This document shows positions 1 to 11,932 of a stretch of 64,000 nucleotides of DNA, piece after piece. Source of the DNA: Dasyornis broadbenti (lineage: Eukaryota > Chordata > Aves > Passeriformes > Dasyornithidae); the NCBI GenBank assembly GCA_013397935.1, contig VZRN01004718.1:124001-188000 (forward strand). The letters run 5' to 3'. Made by a program: the position numbers and the translations under genes. The notes below the pieces were generated by a model. That model saw nothing but the letters and a program-made list of their open reading frames with translations. It did no database searches and was not told the origin of the DNA. How positions within the stretch are numbered: position 1 is the first letter of the stretch; each line of letters begins with the position of its first letter.

Positions 1-158
1 ATCAGGGGAAAGAGGCTGGTCCCAGGAGTTCAGAATAGGCTGAAAGAGCTCAGGAATACACACAGGGAAATATGAGTGGTTTTTCAACTTCCTTTTCACA
101 GCTGTGTTTGTAAACTTGTCCAAGCTATATCAACCTTCAAGTGAAAGTAACTTCTGCT

Positions 159-224
159 TATATGGATAATATTAGGAATTACTTTGCCTAATATATGGAT
201 AATATTAGGAATTACTTCACCTAA
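159..224. repeat. 33-bp tandem duplication
   Basis: Two adjacent 33-bp units (159-191 and 192-224) match at all but two neighbouring positions (TG in the first copy, CA in the second, near unit position 27). The unit is AT-rich and begins TATATGGATAATATTAGGAA. Confidence 0.9.
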
Positions 225-3200
225 GCTTTGTCTTAAAGAGATGTTTCATGAGAGAATTAACCTATAAAACTCATGTTTTTTCTTTTGAAATTTGTTATCA
301 ATTAGGTATCTGAGCAGCTTTTTTACTACTGATTGTATTCTCCCCAAAGGGAGAAGCTGTGAAGAAAGGAGGAGGAAGATATCTTTTGAAATTCAGGATA
401 AACCCACTTTCTTCTCAGTCTTTTCTCCCTCTTTTTCTTGATGTAGTGTAAAGCAGGTAGCAACAGCCTGTCCTAATTCTGGTAGATCCATGAACAAGTC
501 AGTGGGTGTTCAGATGTATCGCCATGCCTCTGTTTCTTTGCTGTTATTTGTCTTTTTTCCTCCTCATCCACTTAGATTTCAAGTATCTTAGGAGTTACCG
601 GGCAAGACTTGGGATCCATGAGGGGGGTGGTGGTGAAGAACGTTTCACTTTCCACACTTGTATACTCTGTGATTTTCAGGCAGTCCATGTGGATAAGCCC
701 CTAAGAGTTTGGAGGGAACTGCATTTTCTGGTTTGGGTAATTCTGAGCTATACCCAGTATCACAAAATATACTGTGCTGAGTCAGGATAGTCCTCAGATC
801 TCTGGTTTCTTTGCAAACCTTTTCCAATTGAAAGTTGGTTTCTGTGTCAGATACTCTTTAAGCTGTGAGATCCTTAGGCCAAGGATATTGTTCCTCAAGT
901 ATTTGGAGAAGGCCATATGTGAAATGTAGGAAGTTCTGGTACTGTACAACTCTCTCCTGAAAAAAAGCTTTTTACTGGGATATTATGGTTGATGCACCAG
1001 TGGCTCTTAGTGAGCCAGTAAATGAACCTGAGCCGCTGCTGTGACATTGGCTATTGTGAGCTAAAGGTTTACAGCTGCAGGTCCACTTGCAGCTCCCACA
1101 TGCTACATGGCATTTCTCAAGTTTGATCTACTTTGAAGCGCTAGCAGGGGCTTGGTCGTTGCTTCCATGCCAAGCAAACAGGTGAGGAGCATCCTGATGA
1201 GCCTTGGGAGTGGCCATTCAGTTCACAGTTATTTGTGTCTCTGTGACGCTTCTGTTTCCCACAGGGAGTATGGCTGCTTGGGTCCTGGGGGCCTCCTGAG
1301 CCCATATCTCTAGGCTTGAGCAGGCTTCTCTGGCTTGCAGCATTTCCATATAATGCCTTCACCAGGAGTAATCTCTTTGCTAGAGACTGATGAGTACCTC
1401 AAAATCTTGAAATATTTCTTCTAAGTAGCATTGGGTTTAGCAGCAGTTGCCATTCATCCAGGATTCCTGATAGGAGGAAAGAAGGTGGGTAAAGTTTAGT
1501 CCTGCCAAGTCAGAGGTAATGGTTTAAGAGCTCAAGGGGAGCTCAAGGGACGCAAGGAGTTCTTCAATAACATGGGTCAGAGCCTCTAGGTACTGCGAAT
1601 CAATATAGTCAGCTGGAGGAAGTGGCCTTGCTGGGGTTGTGACCTGTGACTTAAAATGGGTAACAAGATTCAAGAGTGTGGTGGTTACTTATGGTATCTA
1701 ATATTATCTCACAGTTCAGGAAGATGCCTACTTCACCATTTTCCTCCAACTCAAGCTTGTAATTTATATCTTAATATTGAAATTAAGCCTCAGCCAATCC
1801 AGTGTTGTGGCATTTTCCTTTAAGCATAAATTAAGGTGTTCAGGGCACACACAGAACTCCAGATAATCCTTGTTTGCTTTTGAGTCTCGGCAACAACTTT
1901 GTTGAGTTAGGATGAGTTGGATCACCAGTATCTGGCCACCATCTGATGATGTGTCTGAGCGTTTAACAGTGTGTTCAGTCATGAACAAATGGGTTGTGTA
2001 ATGTGTTGCTGATCTGCAACCCTGTATCTCAAACCTTAGCTGCAGTAGAAGAGCTTTCTGTTACTACAACAGTGGGCAGCCTGCTGCAGTCACTTTTCAG
2101 GTGCTACTTGTGTCCCCCTTCGTGTCATCATGAGAAATACACTAAGAGCTGGCTGTTATGTGTTAGGGACATGGCCAGGCATGTGGTAGGACACACCATG
2201 CAGAGTTTTCACATGTGGAGAATTCTTTAGGGCCAGCGCTCTCTGGAATGTGGACACCTGGTGGGTGTTGTGGCGTGAACACCAATCTGGCGTTCCTGTG
2301 GGATGGACTTGGAGCAGACCACTGGATAAAGATGTTTTGATGATAGGGTGTCTGCAGCTTCTGCTGGGAGTACTCTTGTCCCAGTGGTGAGGTAGAGTAA
2401 GTAGACTTCATAAATCCCATTTCTCTGAGTTATCTCCATTCAAATCTCCTATCATTTGACTTTCATAAGGCAAAAATGTACTTGACCTGGCTGTAGACCA
2501 AAGTGCACATGTATAGTCAGCTACACAGTTCAGCTGCTCGAATTGCAGTAATTTAGTCCTGTTTCTAAGCTCATAAATCCATTTAATCTAAATCAAAGTA
2601 GTGAACTCTCTAAATGATTTGTCTTACAAGGCTTCAGCTTTGTGGCTCCTTTCATCAGAAATCAGCCTGGTCTTTGTGACACACTGACAGTCACATGTCA
2701 TGGATGTTAATTCCCACACTTGGTACAGCTTTATATTCCTGGCATCCTCTGAGCTTTGTGGTGTTGAGGACCAAGCCTTAGCTGAGAGTAAACATCTGAG
2801 AGTAAACAACTCAGCCTGAAATAAGAACTGGAAGCATCTGAGTTAGTTTTAATTTACTATTGTGAGGTCCGGTGTAAATAAGGGCTTGTTGTACATGTAA
2901 GGTAACGTCCACAGCCTAAACAAGTAGGAAATTTTAAAAATCTGTTTGCTGATGTGAATTTGCATACTGGCCTGTGAGAAGTTATGTGGCACAGGTAATC
3001 TGGAGAAAGCAAAATGTGGAATACCAAACACTCACTGAGTGATGTAACTGCTTTCTAATCTGATACAGAGCTTGCATATAGTGCATCTTAACACTGAGCT
3101 CTAGCAGGCTGCAGCATAAATGGTTTCCTGAGGTGCATCTTGTTAGAATTTAATGTCATAAAGCAATTCATAATTCAGAAGGGTCTCTCTCCCTCCAAGG

Positions 3201-6200
3201 GTAAAATTCCGCTTTCATGGTTCTTGTAAATATGTGTATACAGTAAAATAAACAAGTTGGATAGAGCTCCAAAATGCAAAAGTTGCACAAGTTAAACTGT
3301 ATCCCAACTGTTTCAATTTCACTGTATGTATAATACAACATAGTAAAAAGTGTGATTTCTGGCAAATTACTTATTTTCTACTTTCTCCAGGGAGACCATT
3401 TTAAAATTTGCATTTCAGTATGCTTTTGTTGTGCAAAGCAGTAAGAACTGCATTAGAACTTCTTCAGATGGGGTAAAAGACCAGCAAAGTCAGTTTTTCT
3501 TCACTAAACACCCATTCAAAGTGATAACAATGCATACAGGATGCTCAGTTATATTTTAGAGTCTACAGAATATGAAATTACAAATCTGAATGTATTTATT
3601 TTATTTATCCTGACTTCTCTATTTTATTTATCTTCAGCTTTGCTGGAGACTCTTTGTGGTGAAGAACTGCTCCAGAATAAAGCTATGGAGTGGTTCAGTA
3701 GAGGCGTTCAAGCATCATATAGCGGTCAGTTTGTTTTCACTCTTTCTGGATATTTCTCCTTCAATAAGATTTAATTTCCATAACCTGGTAGGGGTATTGT
3801 AGGTCATTATCTGCATTGTGAAGGCTGCTTTTCCATGAAACAGGGAAGGCACAATCTAAAATTGTCTAAGATTGAATAAGAAAACCCTTTGAATACAATG
3901 GTGTCAGTAGTTCAGTAGTTCTGTATTCCTACCTCTCATGCATACTGATTTAAATTAGCTTTGAGTCCAAGCTTGGTGGAGCCATATACATTTGTATATG
4001 GTTTCTCAGGTATCATAATAGAGACCTTAGGGCTTCCTTAGCAAAATAAGACAGGGAGGCAAAAAAAAAGTAACCTGGGATTTTAGTTTGGTTGGATTCC
4101 TTTTCTCTTCTCCGGAGAGATGGCTTTATGGGGCTGGGTTTCCGTATGTAATGGTTACTACACTCAGCTTGTTTATAATCTTGTGTTTGAGGATAGGGTT
4201 GTGTTTTAATGAATGTCTAGGAAAAAAATTAATTACTTAAAAGCATAGCCTGTTTAATAAGGAGATGTTTTCTCATACGTCACACTGCTTTCTAAAGATG
4301 TCTTTGAAGTTCTACACAGTAATTCAAGTCTACAGTGCTCTATAACATAAAGACCTAACACCATCTTGGGACTTCAGGAGACATCCTCTGGAGTTACGTC
4401 TGGAGTTGTCCTGAGTATTGGCAGATAGGAGTGTACTTGGTGTGCTGTTACATGCATAGCAATAACCAATGGCAGCTTTTATTGTAAAAAAGGTGATTTC
4501 CAAGGTGTGCCACCCAATATATCTGCTGTCACATCTCCCCCTCTCCACAGACACTCTTCTAGCAATCTCAGAGCAAACATTTAAATAATAACTGGAAGAA
4601 GTTAGTCTTTAGGGCCTTTTTCTGTTTTGGGTGGGGGGGTTTTTTGTTGTTTGGCATTTTTTGGTGTTTGTTTTGGTTTTTTTGCTTATTTATTATGCTG
4701 CTTCTTCTCTGCTGATGATTTTAGGCTGTGTTGAAGTCAGTGCACCCCTGTTGCAGGTGTGAGTCTTTCAGTTGGGAAGGTGTACGGAAGCCCTAACTTT
4801 GTCTTTGGAGAGAAGGTTGGCAGTCCACTGAGAGTGGGCTTTGTGAAGTAAACAGGGCCATGTATGGCCCCAAGCTTGGGATTGCTCTGAAGAAGCTGAG
4901 TCTGTTTCAAGTGAAATCTCAGCTGACTTTGGTGACGTAGGAAGAGCACTGAACTGTGTAGTGGAGAAAGGAATCTGCAGCATACAAGTCCCCAGTGCCT
5001 CAAGGCTGATGCTGTAGCTGGAAGCACTTGTCAGCTCTGCCGTGTAGATGTCATCCTTGGACATTGGAGCTTCGCCCACACTTGTTTTCCTGCAGCCCCT
5101 CACATGCAGGGAAGGGAAGGGCCCAACATGCTGTTCAGCTCTCCTGGTGTCTCTAACGGTGTTTTTTGCCCAATGGTAGCTGCAGGCATGGATGTGGGTG
5201 ACAAAGCCACTCACCTGTTACGAAGTAGTGTGACTGAAGGAATGCTGAGATGGCAGCTACTGCATTGACCAGGGTGTTTTCAAAGAAAGCCACATTCATA
5301 AGGACACAGCAGGAATAAGGAGATTTGGCAGTTATTGTTTGGGTGCATTGTGGGGGTGTTCATTATTCTTTCTTCATTGGCACTGGGTGGTCAGTGTCGT
5401 GTGCTCCTGGCTGCTGCACTCCTCTGTTGTAGGGGATGGGTGAATGCTCTCAAGCAAGGCAGAGTTTGAGGGAGGGTTGATGGGCAAATAGTTTTCTTTC
5501 TGCAACAGGTTAGTTCACTGCAGGAAAGTAAAAAGGTGGAAAGTGGCTGTTACTGTTCTTCTCTGTAGTTTAAATCTCTCTGCTTTGGTTCCTGATGCAA
5601 ACAGAAAAGGGAGTCTTACCAGCTTTCAAGAAAAACTAAAAGCGGATTTGCCACACTTGAGTAACCCAGAATTACAGCAAATAGGAACTCTCCTGAGTTC
5701 TGTGACTTCATTGTATCATTTACAATTACTTGGACATGATCAATTCCTTAATTGAAAATTGACTGTGCACCAAGTCATTATTAAAAGGATAAACCTTAAT
5801 GACATTGCTATGCCATTCAACAGAGGAAAATGGAAAATACTCCTTTACTCAGAGATTCATTCCTTAAATGTAGAGGAAGGGATTTCATCTGCAATTATTC
5901 TCTTTACATGAATAGTTTTGTATTGATAGTTTCATTTCAGTAAACTATATTTTGACTTGTCTGCAGGCACAGCTGCCACTTCTGTAGTAGAGCAGCTGGA
6001 TGTAAAACCTTGAGTTTCTGACCTGACATGTATACATAGTCAGATGTAGATATATCTAGTCTAAACCTGTATCTGTATTTCCATCTAGGAATATTTGCAT
6101 TAGCATAATAATATAGTTTGTAGAACTCATTAAAATTTTGGAGGCATTCACAAGTACTCAATTTCACGTGTTAAACAATCAGCAAAGATTCCCAGTAGCT

Positions 6201-8040
6201 ATCAAAAGAACTGAAAAAACCAGTATTTCTATCTTTGTTTCTCCATGGTTGTAAAGATATGAAGATAAAACCCATAAAGCCTACCTATAATCTTAACTAT
6301 CCAATCTTGTTTGAGGTGTGCCTTACTTGTGAAGTGGCTTTTTTGTGTTGGCTGGAGGTTTATTGTTTCGGTTTTTCTCTGCTGGAGAACTGCAGGAGCA
6401 GTTTTCACCACCCAGCTGGAGCCAGACTGGTGGAGTTTTTTTCATGAAGCCACTTCTTCTTTTACTCTTGGTTAAGAAATGTGAGTTTTAAATAGGTGAT
6501 AGTATAAACAAAATGAGAACCCAAAGTTCAAATAATCAATTTTACTAAGAGAACTTCTCCTTTCAGTTTTTATGGGCCTCTGGTACTTTCTTGGTGGTTC
6601 TCCAGAAAACCTTGCCAAATGGAGATGTAATGAAAAAGTACAGGCTGATATCCTCCACTTGTGGCAACATTGTTTTTGTCTGCAGCCCTTCCAGTTTACC
6701 ATTTTACTCCATATTTCTGAGGTGTACAAGGCATTATTAAAAAAGAATAGCTGACAACAACAAAACCCCAAATGAAAAGGCAGGTGTTTTCCATACTTTT
6801 CTTATTCATAATGCACTCAAAGAGCTGAATCATAGACCATGGGACTTAGCAGCAGAGGGAACCTGTGTTTTATGTGTTAGCACTTTCTTTCCAGACCTCA
6901 GTGTTTCTTAGGAGTGCCTACATCGAATGTTTTTCTACAGTTCTTTTTTTTTCCCTTTTGCTTTTTTCCGTAAATCAGCCTTCTGGCTAGTTGTGTTGTA
7001 CTGGAAGTTGCTGTTGCTGCCATGGGTGGTCCTGAGGCATCCTTCTTTCCAAGAAAATATTCAGTGTGTAAATGTTCTGTTGAATACTTTTGTCTTCAAA
7101 TTTTGGGAATGTGCCTGTGCTGTCTTATGTCTCTGGATTTTTTTCTGCAGGGATAGGCCAGTGCGCTGGAAGTGTGAATTAAAGATCATTGACCATGGAA
7201 GTGGTGTACTTTTTCCTATGAGCTGACTTTGCCCTTGTACTGAGAATGTTTACAATGATGAGAACTCATTTGTGCTTCCTAAGCTTTAGCCAAATGTTTA
7301 ACTTGTCATATTTTAACTGTGATAAAAAGCAAACTGAGGTATTTAATGACAATATCAGAAAGAGTTACCAAGAGCCAGTTTTCACAAATCCAGTTTTAGT
7401 CATGGACTGGGATGAGTCATTTAATCTGATGCAATGAAAACAGAAAAGATGTTGAAGCACAGAGATGTGAGTTCATCATCCACTTCCCATGTTTCAGAGG
7501 AAAAATTTTCCAGTCAGGAGGAGGTTTTTAAGCTGTCTGCAGTGTAATTTGTAACTTAATGAAGATCCCAAAGAGCAAGAATTCAGGACAGTGTAAATAT
7601 TGATCATGGAAGAATAGGTCCTTAGAGTCCACTGAACTAAAGGAGTCTCCCTGCTGAGTTCATATAGTAGTATGAAGAAGGTAGGATTGATCAAATAAGC
7701 TGGTACATCCACAGTTAAGTTTGCTTCTTTCCTTTACCACAATGTTGCAGTTTATGTCAGCAGAGGAACTTGGGTCATAGGTAATGACCACAGCATAGGT
7801 GGTAGGATGTACTCAGTCCAGGAGCACAAGTAAACTGCATAACGAGTATTTGCTTGTCCACAGAAGCCTACCATGATTGATACCCAGAGTATTCAGGAGA
7901 AACCCGACTGTTTCCCCAGTCTTTTGAAAATGTTGGATACACATGGAGATAATTTTTTGAGAGTGATGAGAGCCTAAATGAGTTGTGGTTTGTTGGCTCA
8001 TATTTTGAAAGCTTTTTATTAACAGAGGTGGTTTTTGTGT

Positions 8041-8076
8041 TTTTTTTTTTGTTTGTTTGTTTGTTTTTGTTTTTTA
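8041..8076 (+). repeat. Poly-T / (GTTT)n low-complexity tract
   Basis: A run of T followed by four GTTT units and more T-rich sequence. It is a simple repeat, possibly the decayed tail of a minus-strand retroelement, although no element body is recognisable next to it. Confidence 0.8.
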
Positions 8077-9364
8077 AATTTGTTTATTAAATGACAAAAA
8101 GGGTCCGGCATTGTGAGTAGTATTGCATTGTGAATAGGCATCAGAAGATAAAGACAAAGGACCGCTCAGTTTTGCTGAGTTGCTGCTTAATGACCAGTAT
8201 GTGTTCGCATTCACATACGCATGAAATCCACCCATTCTAAGAGGGCTTCATTAAGGGCCCAGCAATTTAATAAGCAAGAATCCTCAGCCATGTGTGAGAG
8301 CTTTTGTGTTCCAAAGTGCCCCTCCAGTTAAAATCTCTTTAAAACGAAAAGAAAAACCTTTACCTTCTTCCTGTGGAGGTTTCAGTGCAAACCTGGACTA
8401 CTCATAGAAGGAACTATCTCAGATGATTTTAAGTATTTGATTCTTGAGTGGGCTGATAGTCTCTTAAAATGAGATCTTTGTATTGCCATTTAAGGCTTGT
8501 GAAAGACCCAGAGTATCCCAGAGATTGCTGCCAAATTAATGTACCCTGTAGCAATTCTAGAGTATTGCAAAGGCCTTCCACCTGTTTTCTCCTGAACTGC
8601 AAACTGTGGCAAACAGAGCAAGCTATTTTAAAAATTAGATTAGAAAATCCTTTCCGAGCTTATCGACATCCTTTGAAATCTTCACTGTTCCTGGTAAGTT
8701 TTTATGAGCATATTATGTGGGGTTGCTTAGCAGCTCGTCAGGGACCTAGACTTTCAGCTGAGACTTGTTTGTGTTTAGGCTCTTGAGCCTAGAACAACAG
8801 ACTTGCAAATGACCTGTCCACTGCAGACCTCCCAGGATGGCAAACATCTGGATTTTAGATTTTGTTTGTTAGGTGCCACACATTATTTGATGAGGAAGCT
8901 CACTTGCTTCCTCTTGCTCTCCCGCTCACTGAGGTTTTCTTTAGAGCTTTCCTCAGAATCACAGTAATTTCTTGTTCTTCCCCCTCCTGAAAAGAAAGCT
9001 TTTTAAAAAATCAGAATATAAGGGAAAGCTTAGACTAAACTGGACTCACATTTTCGAACACAATGAAAATACCTTGCCACATTTAGATTTCATGGATTTT
9101 TATTTTTTTTAAGTGGGGCAGAGGTGTTTTCAAACTTTGGATTGTAGAATTGAGTAGCTTCCTGAAAGAAACAGAAAGGGTTGAGGCAAACCAGTTGTGC
9201 TGCTTGTTCTCCAGATACCAGTATTTCCAGCTCTTCTGCATTTGGAATTGCTGGCAAACAGGTAGCATGGTTGTAATCTCAGGTTACCACAGGTCAAATG
9301 AAACAGGGTCATCATTCTCATGGGTCATTCAGGCAGAAGAAATTAGACCCTGAGGTGTTTAATT

Positions 9365-10505
9365 GTGTTCTAAGGCACTAAGAAACATCTGGGAAGCAGC
9401 AGGCTGACTGACTTCAGCTTGGTCACTGAGAGGACTGCAGCACTGGTCCTCCTGGAAATAATTTCTAGGCACATGAAGAACAAGAAGGGGACAGGGAACA
9501 GCCAGACATTAATTTACCATGGGCAAATTGTTCCTGAGTGTGGAGAAGTGATGGAGAGAAAATGCTGTTGGCAAGGGGAGAGCAGAGGACCTTGTTTCCT
9601 TTGATGGCATCAAGTTTCTTGTCACTTTTATTAGCATCCCTGGAACTAAACTGAATTCCCACTGGGTGGATTGTTGGATAGATTGCAGTGTGAGAAAAGT
9701 TGGCTGAGCCAGCTTTGAACTGGCAGAGAGATATTGGAGGTGTTCCTTGGGGGCTGGTACTGGTGCCAGTGTTTAATATTTTCATTAATGATACACATGA
9801 GGTTGGAGTGCACCCTCAGCAAATCAAAGGTGGCACCGAATTGGTGGAAGTAGTGGATTACAGCAGCTGCCATTCATAGGAACTTGAGAAACCTGGAGTG
9901 GTCTAGCAGGAACCCAAGAAGTTGAACAAAAAGAAAGGCAGAAAACAGCTTTGCAGAGAAGATCTGATGATCCTAATAGACAGTAAGTTGACTAAAATTC
10001 AGCAATAGCACCTTGTAGCCACAAAAGCAAACTGCAGGCTGGGCTGTGTGAGCAAGAGTGTAGACAGCAGGTTGAGAGAAGAGTTTTCCTGCTCTGAGCT
10101 TCTGAGACTGAACACCTGTACAGAGGGACTGTAGGGAGCACAGCTAAGGACCACTGAGGTGGTTGGGTCAGAGCACGACGTATCAGGAAGGGCTGTGAGA
10201 GCTCATGTTTCACCTGAGAGGGCTGAGGGGAGGCTCCAGTTGACTCCAGCTATCTCTAGGATAATTATGGAGAAGACGGACCTAGACTCCTTTTAGAGGT
10301 GCATAGTGAAAGTATAGGCAGGAGGTGTTTTTTCACAAGTTGCAGATGGGGAAATTTGGGTTGAGCATAAGGAAAAATATCCTTCATTGTGAGAGTGGTG
10401 AAACAGGTACGGAAAGAGGTGGTGGATTCTCTGTCCCTGGATGGGGTCCTGAGCAGCGTGGTTCAGCTTTGAAGCTAGGTCTATCTTGAGCAGGACTAGA
10501 CACCC
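9365..10505 (+). mobile_element. Degenerate CR1-type LINE fragment with reverse-transcriptase remnants
   Basis: Translation of the + strand in shifting frames shows pieces of a CR1 reverse transcriptase: a segment reading ISRHMKNKKGTGNSQ near 9465 and FNIFINDTHEVGVHPQQ near 9770. Further 3', the nucleotide sequence resembles the CR1 3' region (GGTGAAACAGG, AGAGGTGGTGGATTC, CCCTGGATGG). The frames are broken by many stops and shifts, so it is an old, inactive copy. Boundaries are approximate (plus or minus about 50 bp). The 3' terminal octamer repeats are not clearly present. Confidence 0.8.
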
Positions 10506-11731
10506 CCAGCTGCTGAATTTAGTATTTAATATTGCCCTTTTCTTGAAGTAATGGTTTGTTAGTACATGAAAATCAGTAACTATATTATGGCATTTTAAGA
10601 GGAACAATGCAAAAGTATTTGCCCTAAATCCTTCACATGCAGCTCATATCACATTTCTAGCTTTAGATCTTTTGAAGTGGACATTGCTGAATCCTGTGAT
10701 TGTCCTTCCATGAATGAAAAACTAGCCAAGTCTCTTTCTCCTTAAAAAAGACTGTTATGTACAGCAGGACTCGAGGTGGTGATGCATTTTTGCAACATTA
10801 GTGAGCATGCATATGGTTTCAGAATGGGAGCATTGTCTACAGCCCTGCTTCCTTTTGATGGTTTAGTTCAAAGCTTGTTTGAGAGAGAGATTGTTAGGGA
10901 AAAATTCTAAAATGTCTTATAGCATCAAGCTGTCTCCCTGGCAAAGAACACATTTTCTTGGTAGCTTCTTTTCTTCCAGGAGTTTGAAATCATTTGTACT
11001 CGACATCCATGGAGCTTCAGAAGAATGTGGCTATAATGCTACAGTGAATTGCCTTCTATGAAATACGGGCCTACTCAGTTACACAATTAGACATTATTTG
11101 CCATTTTACAGGGCTTTCTAGCTCATACTGGTATATGTGTAGCTCTCAATTAAAGCAATTTTTAAAACTGTGGTATGAAAGTAATTTTTTTTTTGAATTT
11201 TGTAAGCTGTGTGTGTTTGACCTTTAGACCGTTTCCATCAAATGAAGTGCTTTAGATATGCATGCAGAATTTTAGCTTGTATTTCACCTGCAAAAAGTGC
11301 AATAGACTTAGGCCTGGTGTTGTGTGGCATCCTGGGGGAACTGCTTTACTAACTTACCTCTGATCATTTTAATGCGTGGGCTCTTAAAGGGGACACACCT
11401 GAGGGAATACACAAAATGCTGTTATCTTGGAAAGAACTTGCAGGAGTCTAGGCCAGAATTTCCGTGCCTTTTTAATGAATTAACTGTATAGCTGAGTACA
11501 ACAATTTAGGCAGTGGGATAATGAAACTATGGGACTTTAAATTATTTTGTTTATTTTGATAGGTGTTTAAAGGGGCGTTTAATGTGCTGAATAGCTGAGG
11601 CTGCCTGTTTGAGGTTATACACAGAATAAGATAACATTCTACCTTCTGAGGGCTTATTAAGTAATATTGTTTATTCTTTTTCTTTTATGTGTATAGTATG
11701 TAATTTTTTTTTTTTTTTTAAACTCTTTCAG
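10506..11731. other. Non-coding stretch, nothing recognised
   Basis: AT-rich sequence with no recognisable gene or repeat body. It ends in a long pyrimidine tract (about 11703-11731) that leads into the possible exon at 11732-11932. Confidence 0.6.
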
Positions 11732-11932
11732 GTAGTTGCACTACCCTGTAAGTTTTCCAGGAGCTGTAAATGGATTATTACACTGAGGGTGTTGGATAAG
11801 GCCCAGATCAGGCAGGTTCAGCAGTGTGTGTAAGGGCTTTGGCAGTGGGAGGCAGGGCTCAGGTCTCAAGTGAGATGCTCCCAAGGGCTGTCCGTGGGAG
11901 TGTTGGGTCGCATGAGCAGATCGGGTTGCCAG
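11732..11932 (+). other. Possible non-coding (5'-UTR) exon
   Basis: A 201-bp segment bounded by a strong acceptor (a run of T, then AACTCTTTCAG) and a consensus donor (GCCAG|GTAAGC). It is richer in G+C than the surrounding DNA, and the richness continues to about 12130. No conserved protein is encoded. Its position upstream of the first coding exon would fit a BBX 5'-UTR exon, but splice consensus alone occurs often by chance. Confidence 0.25.

Larger units (their letters stand above)
1..9364. other. No recognisable gene: probable BBX 5'-UTR intron or upstream flank
   Basis: No exon of a known protein is visible. The stretch is AT-rich single-copy-looking DNA with a 33-bp tandem duplication near its start (159-224), G/T-rich tracts on the + strand at about 4621-4690 and 8033-8076, and scattered short open frames. 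Three segments have splice-like edges but no recognisable protein: 3638-3724, 5569-5755 and 8495-8693. The placement as 5'-UTR intron rests on BBX genes having non-coding 5' exons far upstream; it is inference. Confidence 0.6.

Noticed and set aside
3638..3724. 87-bp exon-like segment (ATCTTCAG acceptor, AGCG|GTCAGT donor)
   Set aside because: Weak donor and no recognised protein; splice-like pairs at this spacing are common by chance.
4768..5214. 148-codon open frame on the minus strand
   Set aside because: No recognisable domain and no splice-bounded conservation signal; overlapping frames are similarly open, as expected in stop-poor patches.
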